From: Perilla frutescens | Taxonomy: Eukaryota; Streptophyta; Magnoliopsida; Lamiales; Lamiaceae | Length of the DNA: 64,000 nt | Direction: 5' to 3' | NCBI GenBank assembly: GCA_026008535.1 | Contig: BRKX01000017.1 | Coordinates: 9,874,501 to 9,938,500 of the forward strand | Part shown: piece by piece, positions 35,676-45,644 of the stretch | Layout: each line of letters opens with the position of its first letter | How positions within the stretch are numbered: position 1 is the stretch's first letter | The notes under the pieces: model-generated | The model's input: only the letters and a program-made list of their open reading frames with translations | Told to the model about the DNA's origin: nothing | Database searches by the model: none | Position numbers and translations under genes: made by a program

Positions 35676-36091
35676 TTTGGGTAGGATCGTCATAGGGGTA
35701 GTACGGAGAAGAGAAGAGAAGGGAGGAATTTGTGGGGGAATATTTGAGAATGGCGTTTTAGCTTTGATGGGGAGCCTGCCGATATTAGATCTTGTATATG
35801 GACAAATAATTGTACAAATGGAATATATTCCCTGCATTCGAAAATTAGCTTTGGAAATAGGTGTGCATGCATCTTTACCGACAAGGTCATAGTATAGTCT
35901 AGTCAAACATCTTCCATATCAACGCACGAAGCCCGAAACATCGAAAAATGTCTAATATTACAACCAAATTTAAAGTAAATGGATGCAAGTTCACAGAAAT
36001 AGATGTTTTAATGAAACTCAACAATGAAATAAGACTTAGGCACGTCGACAGTTGCCTAATTTACATCGACATACGCTAGAGGCCACATGTT

Positions 36092-36680
36092 TTACTCATC
36101 ATCGTCGGAGTCAATTGGTGGCGGCCTGACGTCTTCCTTCTGTTCGTCGTCACTTATAACATCTGGCTGACCCTCAATATCGAACATCACCTTAAAAAAA
36201 TTCCAGCAACTCTCTCCCTCATACATATAGACAAGTGCGTCCGGGCGAATCTGTATGTGGGCCGACAAGTGTCAGATAATTCAATATGTGACCATGTCTA
36301 TATACGAGAAACAGTTGACTAAACGAATACCTCAGCAATCGGCTGCCACTCGGCCATGTCGAGATCTAGCCACTTACTCATGGGGTTCATCCGAATTGGC
36401 CCTGCAAATTTTAGTAACCAACCAAATAATTCGTACCTGTCCCTCCAATGCTCAAGTCGTGTCTGAAGTTGCCCTATTGTTATTTCACGCTCACATTGCT
36501 GGCGTATCTCTCGCTGAAGATACACGAGGCAAGTCTGGTGAGTCGTGGGGTCAGTCGGGATCCAGAAGCCTTTGTGCGCAAAGAAATATAGCTCGCCCAT
36601 GCAGAACGACTCCACAGTTCTGCTCCATGGAAATTGTTGTAGAATACATCATCTTGTGAAATTGGCACGGGTAAAGCCAT
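36092..36680 (-). pseudogene. MULE accessory gene B, Myb/SANT-like paralogue
   Basis: Exon 1 (36331-36680) opens MALPVPISQDDVFYNN, then a one-base frameshift near 36617 leads into ESFCMGELYFFAHKGFWIP, CEREITIGQLQTRLEHW and RDRYELFGWLLKFAGP, ending AEWQPIAE at a GT donor. Exon 2 (36092-36250) reads IRPDALVYMYEGESCWNFF with an acidic C terminus ending DSDDDE. The first seven residues after Met and the block RYE-F-WLL-F match gene C closely. Function is inferred only from the domain-like pattern; DNA binding is likely. Confidence 0.65.
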
Positions 36681-36963
36681 TTGTAGTTCTCTAGGTCTCC
36701 TCAGTTGGTGATTTAGTGCTTCAATAGTGAGTGAATTTATAGGAAAACGCAGATAGTGACTAACACGAGGCTAGATATACAAATGATTAAGACAAACTCA
36801 TAACATGACAAAAATAACAAAAGGCGACTGAAAGATCACATGCATGATAAAGTCATCAAAATAACACGTGTCACTGGTACAGTCCGAAATGCAAAGATCA
36901 TAGATAAGTCTTCATACATAAAATTAGATAAAATCAAAAGAGCACACGCGCACTGGAATTTTC

Positions 36964-37620
36964 TTATATGTCGGCAGCCTCGTCGACAGTGTCGTCGGCA
37001 TCCACATCGGCAATGCTATCCAGAGCAAAGGCACCCTCTCCCTCCTCCTCTTCCATATCATTTTCATCAAGCTTGTCGACACATGGCCCAGCAGTGGACG
37101 AAGCAGGGCTAGATCCACTCGAAGGATCATCCACCTCAAACAATTCCTTCAAGATTGCCCAGAACTCCTCCCCCTCGTTCTTGTACACCAATGCCGCGGG
37201 ACGTACCTTATAAATTAACAACCATACAGTTCATATAATATAATGTCGACGTGTGTACATGCGAGGTGAATATACCTGCTTAACCCTTCTCCACATGCTA
37301 TCGGGCAAGTCGACAAAGTTGGTCACTTCGTCGTAGCAGCGAGGATGTCCAAAGTCCAGCAGCCATGAAAACATCTCATATCTCTCGGCCCACTGAGCCA
37401 CATTAAGCTCGAATTCTTCATTGGAAAGTGAAATCTCACATTGTCATTCGACAGTTCCGCGGACGGCGTGAATGACAAGAAGATTACCCGCATCCTCACC
37501 TGGGATCCAATTTCCATGCAAATATTGATGCTCCAGCTCGAGCAGGGCTACCTGCTCGGTATACCTGGTCCATGGCTCTACAAAGAAAACGTCATCTTGT
37601 GATATCGCTCTTGGTACCAT
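36964..37620 (-). pseudogene. MULE accessory gene C, Myb/SANT-like paralogue
   Basis: Exon 1 (37276-37620, 115 codons) starts MVPRAISQDDVFFVEPWTRY and contains LLELEHQYLHGNWIPGEDA, one TGA, then QCEISLSNEEFELNVAQW and ERYEMFSWLLDFGHP. Exon 2 (36964-37206, 81 codons) reads VRPAALVYKNEGEEFWAIL and a long acidic tail (NDMEEEEGEGAF) ending at TAA. Splice junctions GTATAT/TTATAAG sit at the same place as in A and B. Apart from one nonsense codon the gene is whole. Confidence 0.65.
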
Positions 37621-38121
37621 TTGTAGCCAACGATATCTGAGATGAGAATTAGGGTTATGAGGGTTATGACCATTAATAGAAGGTGCATTTAAACTATTAA
37701 AAACTGATGCATGGGGTAACGTGCATTTCCAACAGTCGAGTTTCTTAAAATGTAGCACGTTTCACATTTGTGAAATATTTAAATTAGAATCCAAGCCGGC
37801 CGAGAAATGGAGCATCGGTAGGCAGGTCACTTGGTCAAACGCTATATGTATCGGCAGGACCTGATTTGGCAGATAAAGACAATGCATAATCACGTGAAAG
37901 TAGCCTTACCTCCATGATGCATGAGCTGGAGGTCACTGCCGATATGGAATTGCTCAATCGTAGCTAGGGAGCCTACACCCACCAAGATCTGATGGGCCCC
38001 GCCCTAGCTTCGAGTGTCGACTGTCCAGTTAGTGACTTGAGCAAGGACAAATTCATAAACTTCTCATTAGCCACGTAAATAAAAGGGACAGGGAAAATAA
38101 TATGAACTGCGTTGGCGTGAT
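37621..38121 (-). other. Spacer between gene C and the transposase
   Basis: No gene is seen. It probably holds the promoter of gene C (upstream on the minus strand) and the 3' end of the transposase transcript. Confidence 0.4.
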
Positions 38122-40711
38122 TTATAGCTGAGCACATACTTGAAATAGTGACGATACATCTAGCCACTCGTCGAGATTAACATCACCAGAGTACTGAGTC
38201 AAACTTGCATCTTCATCCTGAATTTTCGGGTTAGGGGAGTGCAGTTAAATTATTAATCTAAATTGGGAGCCGGATATGGAGTAAGTGTGAAGAAACCATA
38301 CTTCAAATGATGTCGTAGGGACGTAATCATGCGACACCAGCCGCCTTGAAACGGAGTCAGTCTCGTCCCCCTCGTTGGATTGCTCGGTATTTGTATCGTT
38401 CTGAACAGAAGGCTCGATGTCTGCAAGAGGGACAACGGCAATTATAATTATCAAATAACAATCTTCGCATGAAATAATCGGACAATATTCTGGTACCCAG
38501 CCACTTTGGAACAGAGGGTGGGGGCTTAGGATTCGGTTTCTTTCGCTTCCAGTGTGAAGTCATTGGTGTCTTGCCCCGACGTTTAGCTAGGGAAGGATCC
38601 CGAATGTTGCCCCGATCAGCTCTCGTACCCGACGAGTTCCTGGCTTTTTAGGTTTTATGTAGTATGCCCTCGTCAACCATCGCATGCACGTCACCTTTCA
38701 ATGCACGTATTCGATCTAAACATGTCTTCCTACCTTGTTGGTGGTTTTTCACATCGTGCGCCATTCCAAGAGTGATCCTCATCACATAGTTCACAAAGGC
38801 CATTTCATCAACGGCCTCGTTGCCGTCCGCAATGGAATAGTCTCCCATCTCGTTTAAGTGTCACTGCCTCGCAGATTTGCACCATCGCCTCATGATGTAG
38901 CATGTCGGCAGCCTAGTCACATCGAAGTGAAAATAAATTCTAAATATGTGCCGACATAGAACTCCTTCAGTCTCATACATATGGTAGCTGCAGAGGGCCC
39001 GTTTTGATTCACTGTTGTATTGGACAACTCGCACCTTCGACATGAGGGGTTGCGAGGTGACCTTAAACTGCATATCGACACTGCCGACATTGTTGGCTGG
39101 TTTCTCGATTATTACCACGCTCACGGCAAGGGCAAATTGCGACTCAAATGCTTTATACACGTTCCTTGTGTAGACTTGTGCTGCTTGAGCCATCAATAGG
39201 CTGTTGTTCATGAACTGTCCTGGTGTACTGAAGTTCAGGGCATCGTCGGCAGCCTCGTTTGAACGTCAATCATGCAGGACCTGCTCATACTTATCGACAA
39301 ATTCGGTCAAAGTGGAACTCACCGAGCACAGATCCTTCAATACCTTGTTCGTAACCTCACTACATTAGGTCACAAGAAGACCCACACTGAAGGAGGTGTT
39401 CGTGGACACCGACGCCCACCTCTTCTTCAACCTGTACATATTGGAGAACCAACTATGATCATCGAGCGCATATTTAGTGATCATGGAACCCCAACACTCC
39501 TCAAACTCATCCTCCGTCTCCACCCCACGCATGCAGTGATACCACTGCCGCTTGAATTCACTGTTGCCGTTTAATTTTCTGAAATGAGAGGGGGCGTTTC
39601 GGCTGATATGCCACTGACAAAGCCGATGACTCGCTGATTTGAAAGTGGTATCAATCCCATTCATTAGCGCTTGAATTTGATCGAAGAAGATCACTTGTGG
39701 CTCCTTCCCATGCATGGACTCTAAAAACGTGGCAAACAGTCATTCAAAGGAAGTCGTCGTCTCGTTCGACAAGAAGCCCAAACCTAGCATCACATTTCTC
39801 CTATGATGGTTGATGCCGACAAATGGTGCACATACCAGGCCATACCGATTTGTCTTGTACGTGGTGTCGACCGATAACACGTCTCCAAAGCACTCTTAAT
39901 CAATAAGAGCACGGGAGTCTCGGAAAAAAAAATTCATCAAGCGACCCTCATCATCTAGCTGCACGTTCCAATAAAAGAAAGGCTCAGTGTTCGATTTCTT
40001 GGCAAATAAATTCACCAAAGCATTAGTGTCAACATTTCCCACTTTTGTTGACTGCCTAACCCGATTCAAGTGATTATAGGCATCCCTCCTCGTGAAACTG
40101 ACATTTTGCAGCCCCCCGGCTTCGTTTTCCATAAACCGACATGCCCGACTAACTCCGATGCCCGCAGATTTAAGCACCTCGACGAGTGACTGTTTTGGAT
40201 GGCTCAATTGCCGAGCAGACCATAACAAATAGGCTTGATGCGTGCCGAGCAATTCGTGATTATGCTCCTTCACAAATTTATGAACGGTCCATTGCAAATT
40301 CTTCTCCCTCCCAATCCGTAATTTCACTTTACAGTTGCTCCTCATTATCTGTTTCCTATATGATGCTACTCTCCCTTTCAATCGTTTATCATCAGGCCGA
40401 CCTTCACACGAGCATTCAAATTCCTTCCATCGAAGCTCGGTCGTCCCAGAGAAATAGTATTGGTCACCCTTCCTCACACTAAACCCCCGGCACCTGCCGT
40501 ACTCACAATATAACAAATATGCTTGCTCTACACTATCCACAACATTTCCAATTTCTAAACGATTCTCTAATTCTATTAATATTGTAGAAAGCAAACATCC
40601 TGCTTCTGCATCACTACCAGCCCCTTCTCCATCTTTTCTGTCATGAGTGCTACCCTCAGAAGATGCCCCATTCTCCATCGAAACATTCAAGTCAATATTC
40701 ATCTTCGCCAT
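38122..40711 (-). pseudogene. FAR1-type MULE transposase
   Basis: A minus-strand ATG at 40711 starts MAKMNIDLNVSMENGAS, preceded by an acceptor-like TCTATAG. The FAR1/WRKY-GCM1-type zinc-binding domain follows (RGFSVRKGDQYYF, EFECSCEGRPDD, VKEHNHELLGTH). The MULE core has LSVDTTYKTNRYGLVCAPF (first Asp), VIFFDQIQALMNGI (second Asp), LCQWHISRNAPSHF, and acidic EDEFEECW for the Glu. The SWIM finger reads CSYHMYETEGVLCRHIF, where CSC is expected. In-frame stops after RALID, in TSFE(stop)LF, and after GLLVT inactivate it. C-terminal exons are basic (HWKRKKPNPKPPPS) and end near 38122. Such enzymes cut and paste the element in the nucleus. Confidence 0.85.
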
Positions 40712-41648
40712 AAATCTATAGACAATTATTATAATCAGCAAAGATAATCAAGCTAGACTATAATTTTACCTTATTAGTGACAATTGAAAAAAGTTTAGAG
40801 TTCCACACCAACATATTCATTAATAACTGAAATCTTGCATTCAACTATGGCCATCACACCCACGCAATTTACCACCCAACATAAACGCTTCGTTGACTAG
40901 GGCGTCGCAAAATAGAAAGATATTTTTTTGGAAAATCTGAAATTCTAACCGTCTAACTAGCCAACAAGCTTCATGATCAAAACAGGGGGGAGCCATCGAA
41001 ATCCATAATGAATTCACAAAATCAATCACCCTAAATCAATACCACAATGTGGGTGCCCATACACTACAACCGACACATTGAAACATTGACAGTTAAAACC
41101 CCTAAGAAAAACCCTTCAACTGAAAGCATAAATAGAACCCTAACAATGAATCAATAAAAAAACCCCTACCATAAGGGAACCCAAAGAACAGATATAATAC
41201 GAAATAAGAACGATAGCTTTTTATTTTGCATACCTCAAGGCATTCCAATTCTCAGAATCGCTCCGACGAGGCAAGATGAACGCAAATTCGGCGACCCCCG
41301 CACAAGACGCTATAAAATCGATTTTTAAAATTGGGGTAAATGGCTCACTGGAGAAGAGAATATAATTAAAATATTAACCAAATTCAAAATTTCCGCCAAT
41401 TTTCATAAATCCGCCAAATTTCAATAACACTGTTCACTCATCGGAATCCGTAAATAGCCAAACTTAGCGTCGGGATTTCTCCAAAAAATTCCTAAACCTT
41501 GTCCACGAGTACGGGAATTGCATCCACTGCGTATCCGTACCGGCGCCGACGTGCAATGTTCGCCGGAAAACTTTCAGGTTTCGACATCTATCCTTCTGTC
41601 GACACTGCCGATACGAGCGCAGGTCCCACGGGCTACTGTTCATAGCAG

Positions 41649-41797
41649 AAGTGTCCTAATAGCTAAGTCAACTCTTTTCCTAAGAAATACGGTCATATAA
41701 GCATCAAAAATAAAGTTTAAGTATTTCTTAAAAAAATCCACGTGTCGGCATCCTAACGGGGCTCGGGTAGTGCCCGGGGGGGAGCATATAATTTTCC
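41649..41797 (-). repeat. Right terminal inverted repeat of the MULE
   Basis: Inverted copy of 29472-29632, with the terminal ~58 bp and the distal 18 bp motif (41649-41666) conserved. The seven-C run and CGGGCACTACCC are identical to the left end. Confidence 0.85.
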
Positions 41798-41807
41798 ATA
41801 AAATAAT

Positions 41808-42080
41808 AGGGTTTAATTGCATGGAACTTGTAGTTCAAAATAATATAATTAAATTTGAATTCGGTTTTTCTGGTTTCGTTTTGGATAAATCGAATTGACA
41901 TTCAAAACTGATTTTTTTAATTTTTTTGAGGCGAACCTAACCGAAATAATCAAATAACCGAACTGAAATAGTTGAATTAGCTTCGGTTCAGATTAATTTT
42001 TAGTTTATTCGGATTTTTACCAAAGATGATACAAATTAACACGTCGGTAGTATTAAAGTTATTATTGCAACTACTCTTAA
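41808..42080. other. Spacer between MULE and Harbinger-3
   Basis: AT-rich, with CCGAACTGAA and TTCGGTT-type words also present on the far side of the MULE (~28690). No gene. Confidence 0.4.
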
Positions 42081-42623
42081 GAGCACCTCCAACGGTTACT
42101 TTTCTCTAGACAGAAGCTGAGGTGGATTGAGGTAGAATGATTGTGGGTGGGCCAGATGTTAATAGATAGAAGTTTGAGAGAGATAGTAGAATAACTAGAC
42201 AGATTTGAAAATGGGCGAGTGAATGGAACAGAGGGTGAATGACACGCAGCTCTAGGGGCAATGCGTGAGCTACATGCACTCAAATTGATCCAACCGATGC
42301 TGCAGCTGGCCCCACTATCACATGGAGCAAAATTTTCAATTACTGTTCATTTAATTGAAAAAGTCAAAGTCATTGTACACGCCGAAAATTGAATGTACAC
42401 GCCGAAATCGAAGCTACACGGCCAAACACAATTGAGAATACAATTGAGCAATTCTTTATACACACAAATTTTGAGCAATTCTTTATATATATATATATAT
42501 ATAGGACATGTATATATTGGACAAGCTATATATTGAAACCTGCTACATGTTTCTATTCTTTTTTTCGTTCGTTATTTCTTTTTTTATTATTTATTTCTAT
42601 TTTTTTAAATAATTATTAATGAA

Positions 42624-42900
42624 AATCCTAAATAAATCCAAATAACATTCAAATTGTTCCAATTTTGTTAATAATAGAAAATCTAAATCCAAATACTATT
42701 CAAATTGTTTCATTTTGGATAATGAAAAACCTAAATAAATCCAAATAATAATCAAATTGTTCCTAACTAAATTCAAATATCAATTAAATTGTTTCATTTT
42801 GGATAATGAGAAACCTAAATAGATCCAAATAATAATCAAATTGTTCCTAACTAAATTCAAATATCAATTAAATTGTTTCATTTTGGATAATGAGAAACCC
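42624..42900 (+). repeat. 84-bp tandem repeat, about three copies
   Basis: TTTCATTTTGGATAATGA recurs at 42708, 42792 and 42876, exactly 84 bp apart. The unit includes CAAATAATAATCAAATTGTT. A diverged copy precedes them. It lies in the left arm of Harbinger-3. Confidence 0.85.
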
Positions 42901-43279
42901 AATTTGTATTTATAAGAATGTTATTTATTCAAATATTGTAAAATTTGAAACATTTTTAAAAATTAAAAAAAATGATTGAAGGAATGGGACGTGTAATCCG
43001 GAAATGTGTTATTTATTCAATATGACATGGTCCTATTATCTAAAATAAACAATTTGAAATATTTTTAAAAATAAAAAAAAATGAATGAATGGAACATGTA
43101 ATCCGAAAACGTGTTACACGTTCCAATTGAAGGAATGGAACATGTATATATTGGAGAATCTATGTATCGAGTCATGTTACATTTTTGGATAATATGATAC
43201 ATAAATATATCCGATAAATACATGTATATAGTGTGTGTGTATTCAACGTGTGCATGTAGTCCTATGTGCACACACCCAC

Positions 43280-43331
<52 letters not shown>

Positions 43332-43628
43332 TTCTTACTTTTTTTTGTAGACATTCGGTTGTGTTTGCGTGTATGTAACTCTTTTTTTTTAGAATATAAA
43401 TGTTGAAACATAAATGATATTTTTTTCACGTAAAATTTCATTATAAATAGAAGTAACATACTTCATTTTATTACATCAAGTTCACAATTTTCTGCAACAC
43501 AACTTCTCAAATCTCTCACTTCCAATATCATATTCCAAAAATCAAGAATTTTTTCCATTGAGGTAGAACCTGATCCAAACACGAATTTCTTCAATTCTTC
43601 TACCTTCTAAGCAAATTCTTCTTCTCAA

Positions 43629-44852
43629 ATGTCCAATATCCGTCCCAACAATCCTTACCCAAATTGGTCCCAAACTCAAAATTTTCCTCTAGACTTAAAT
43701 TTGAATTCCTTTTCTGAAATATCTAATATTCGTCCTAACAATCCTCACCCAAATTGGTCAGAAACTCAAAATTTGCCTCCCTACTTCAATTTGAATTCAT
43801 TTTCTGAAAGAGCCAATATTCATCCCAACTATCATTCCCCAAATTGGTCACAAACTCAAAACTCTCCATTTAATCCTATGCCTGGATCTGAAGCTGCTTA
43901 TTTTCAAGGGTTTCCTCCTTATGGATATTATCCTCAGGGATTTAATCCTCAAGGATTTCCGACACAAGCTTCAAACACCTCAAGGAGGAACAGCACAGAT
44001 GGAGCAAGCACTGACAAAGATGATGGTACACCATCTTTTGGAAAAATGTCTTCTTCCCAACAATATTGTTCTCCACAAGGGCTCGATAGCATCAGACTCA
44101 GCTTAGATGAAGACACCGATGATCCAGTTAACCCTGCACGACTCAAGAAGTTGGGTTACTCTTCTGTAGAAAATGAGCATCTTGTAAAATGTTGGATCGA
44201 TGTCAGTATTGACTCTATAGTTGGCATTGATCAAAAGTTGGATCAAATGTGGATGAGGATTGCTGAATGCTACAACAAAAATCGTCCAGTTGGCACAGCG
44301 GTTAGACATTGGAATACCTTTAAATCACATTTCTACACACTTCAGAAGCAAACAAGATGGCATTGTGATTGCTACAATAAGATTGCTAAAGAGTGGGGAA
44401 GCGGCAAAAATGACAGTGATATAATTCAAATGGCACAAGAAGAATACAAAGAGCGTCACAACAAATTTGGTTATAAGCATATTGGAGTATGGTTACTTCT
44501 ACGTGAGTGTCCCAAATTCGCAAATGTAGATGGTGATATCCATAGTAAGAAAAAGACCAAGATTTCTGAGTCCAGAGCATATACATCTTCGAGTGCTAAT
44601 GAAGATGATGGTGCAGATCGAGTTCGTCCAATCGGGCAAAAGGCAGCAAAAAGGAATGCTAAGGGCAAAGGAAAGGAACAACTTCTTAAGGAAGCTAAAG
44701 AGTCTATGGATGAAAAAAGTGAAAGTGCGAAGAACATAATTGACATAGAGGAGTATAAAATTCTCATGCAAGATGAGGATAAAATCAAGCCAGAGAAACG
44801 TGCCATACACAAAAAGATGTTGGACAAAATCAAGAAAAAATGGGGAATGTAA
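43629..44852 (+). CDS. Harbinger-3 ORF1, Myb/SANT-like DNA-binding protein (407 aa)
   Basis: An intact single-exon ORF. Residues 1-~95 are three imperfect repeats of ~31 residues (SNIRPNNPYPNWSQTQN, SNIRPNNPHPNWSETQN, ANIHPNYHSPNWSQTQN). A Pro/Gln/Gly-rich linker follows. Residues ~175-290 hold the SANT/trihelix-like domain (HLVKCWIDVSIDSIVGIDQ, MWMRIAECYNK, RHWNTFKSHFYTLQKQ) and the NAM-associated region (AQEEYKERHNKFGYKHIGVW). A Lys-rich C terminus ends KKMLDKIKKKWGM. In active Harbingers this protein binds subterminal DNA and helps bring the transposase to the nucleus. It is commonly mis-named GST T3-like. The start is the first ATG of the frame. Confidence 0.85.
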   Translation: MSNIRPNNPYPNWSQTQNFPLDLNLNSFSEISNIRPNNPHPNWSETQNLPPYFNLNSFSERANIHPNYHSPNWSQTQNSPFNPMPGSEAAYFQGFPPYGYYPQGFNPQGFPTQASNTSRRNSTDGASTDKDDGTPSFGKMSSSQQYCSPQGLDSIRLSLDEDTDDPVNPARLKKLGYSSVENEHLVKCWIDVSIDSIVGIDQKLDQMWMRIAECYNKNRPVGTAVRHWNTFKSHFYTLQKQTRWHCDCYNKIAKEWGSGKNDSDIIQMAQEEYKERHNKFGYKHIGVWLLLRECPKFANVDGDIHSKKKTKISESRAYTSSSANEDDGADRVRPIGQKAAKRNAKGKGKEQLLKEAKESMDEKSESAKNIIDIEEYKILMQDEDKIKPEKRAIHKKMLDKIKKKWGM

Positions 44853-44859
44853 TTTTTAT

Positions 44860-45025
44860 GTTATGTTTTTTATGGATGTAATATTTGTTTTTATGTTATG
44901 TTTTTTATTAATGTAATGTTTTTTTATATTATGTTCAGGGAATGTAATATTTTTTATGTTATGTTTAGGGAATGTAATTTTTTTCATTTTATGTTTTTAG
45001 GGAATGTAATTGTTTTTGTAATGTG
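44860..45025 (+). repeat. Short tandem repeat after ORF1
   Basis: About five copies of a 35-45 bp T-rich unit containing (G)GGAATGTAAT and TTTATGTTATGTTTTT. Confidence 0.75.
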
Positions 45026-45226
45026 TTTTTATGTAATATTGTTTATCCGTATGAATTGTTTGGATTTTTTTTAACTTGAATTGCTTAGATTTTGATGTGA
45101 CAAAACTTGAATTGCTTAGATTCTTGACGTGTTACTTGGCATTTGATAACAAGAAACAGATGAAAAAAACGATTCTAATGTTCTCATTCACGTGGATACA
45201 CAACCCATGTCTATTCAAGAAAAAAG

Positions 45227-45505
45227 GCAGGACTGCTAGCTATGTCTAATCTAAAAAAAAAGACGAAAAAAACTATTCTAATATTGAGAAAATGCACCCA
45301 TGTCTATTCATATAATTGCAGGACTGCTAGCTATGTCTAGTCTAAAAAAGAAAAAGACGAAAAAATGCAGGACTGCTAGCTGTGTTCTCATTCAGGAAGT
45401 CTAAAAAAGAAAAAGACGAAAAAAACTATTCTAATATTGAAAAAATGCACCTATGTCTATTCATATAATTACAGGACTGCTAGCTATGTCTAGTCTAAAA
45501 TAGTA
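45227..45505 (+). repeat. Minisatellite with CAGGACTGCTAGCTATGTCTA units
   Basis: The word GCAGGACTGCTAGCT(A/G)TG recurs at about 45226, 45319, 45366 and 45471 (first base A in the last), mostly followed by TCTA(A/G)TCTAAAA and AAAGACGAAAAAA. It sits between ORF1 and the transposase. Confidence 0.85.
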
Positions 45506-45644
45506 GACGTTGAAAAACTGTAGCAATGTCTTCACAACTTCATTATATATTTGATAGTGAGATATTCAATTTTTTACACTTCACATATTTCACATATCTC
45601 TCTTCTACTCTACAAATTTATACACTACCCAAAATCATCCAAGC

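Larger units (their letters stand above)
29472..41797. mobile_element. Large Mutator-like element (MULE) with multi-gene content, 12.3 kb
   Basis: Both ends begin GGAAAATTATATGCTCCCCC and continue CGGGCACTACCC ... GATGCCGACACGTGG when read inward. Perfect 10-bp target duplications ATAAAATAAT lie at 29462-29471 and 41798-41807. The element holds a DUF1985/Ulp1-like gene (+), three tandem Myb/SANT-like genes (-) and a FAR1-type MULE transposase (-). MULEs that carry Ulp1-like proteases are known (Kaonashi in Arabidopsis, CUMULE in melon); the three tandem accessory genes are not something I recognise from those. Stops in the transposase and loss of the protease cysteine suggest this copy is inactive. 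Confidence 0.9.

Noticed and set aside
40186..40482. 98-aa + strand frame.
   Set aside because: It is antisense to the MULE transposase FAR1-like domain.
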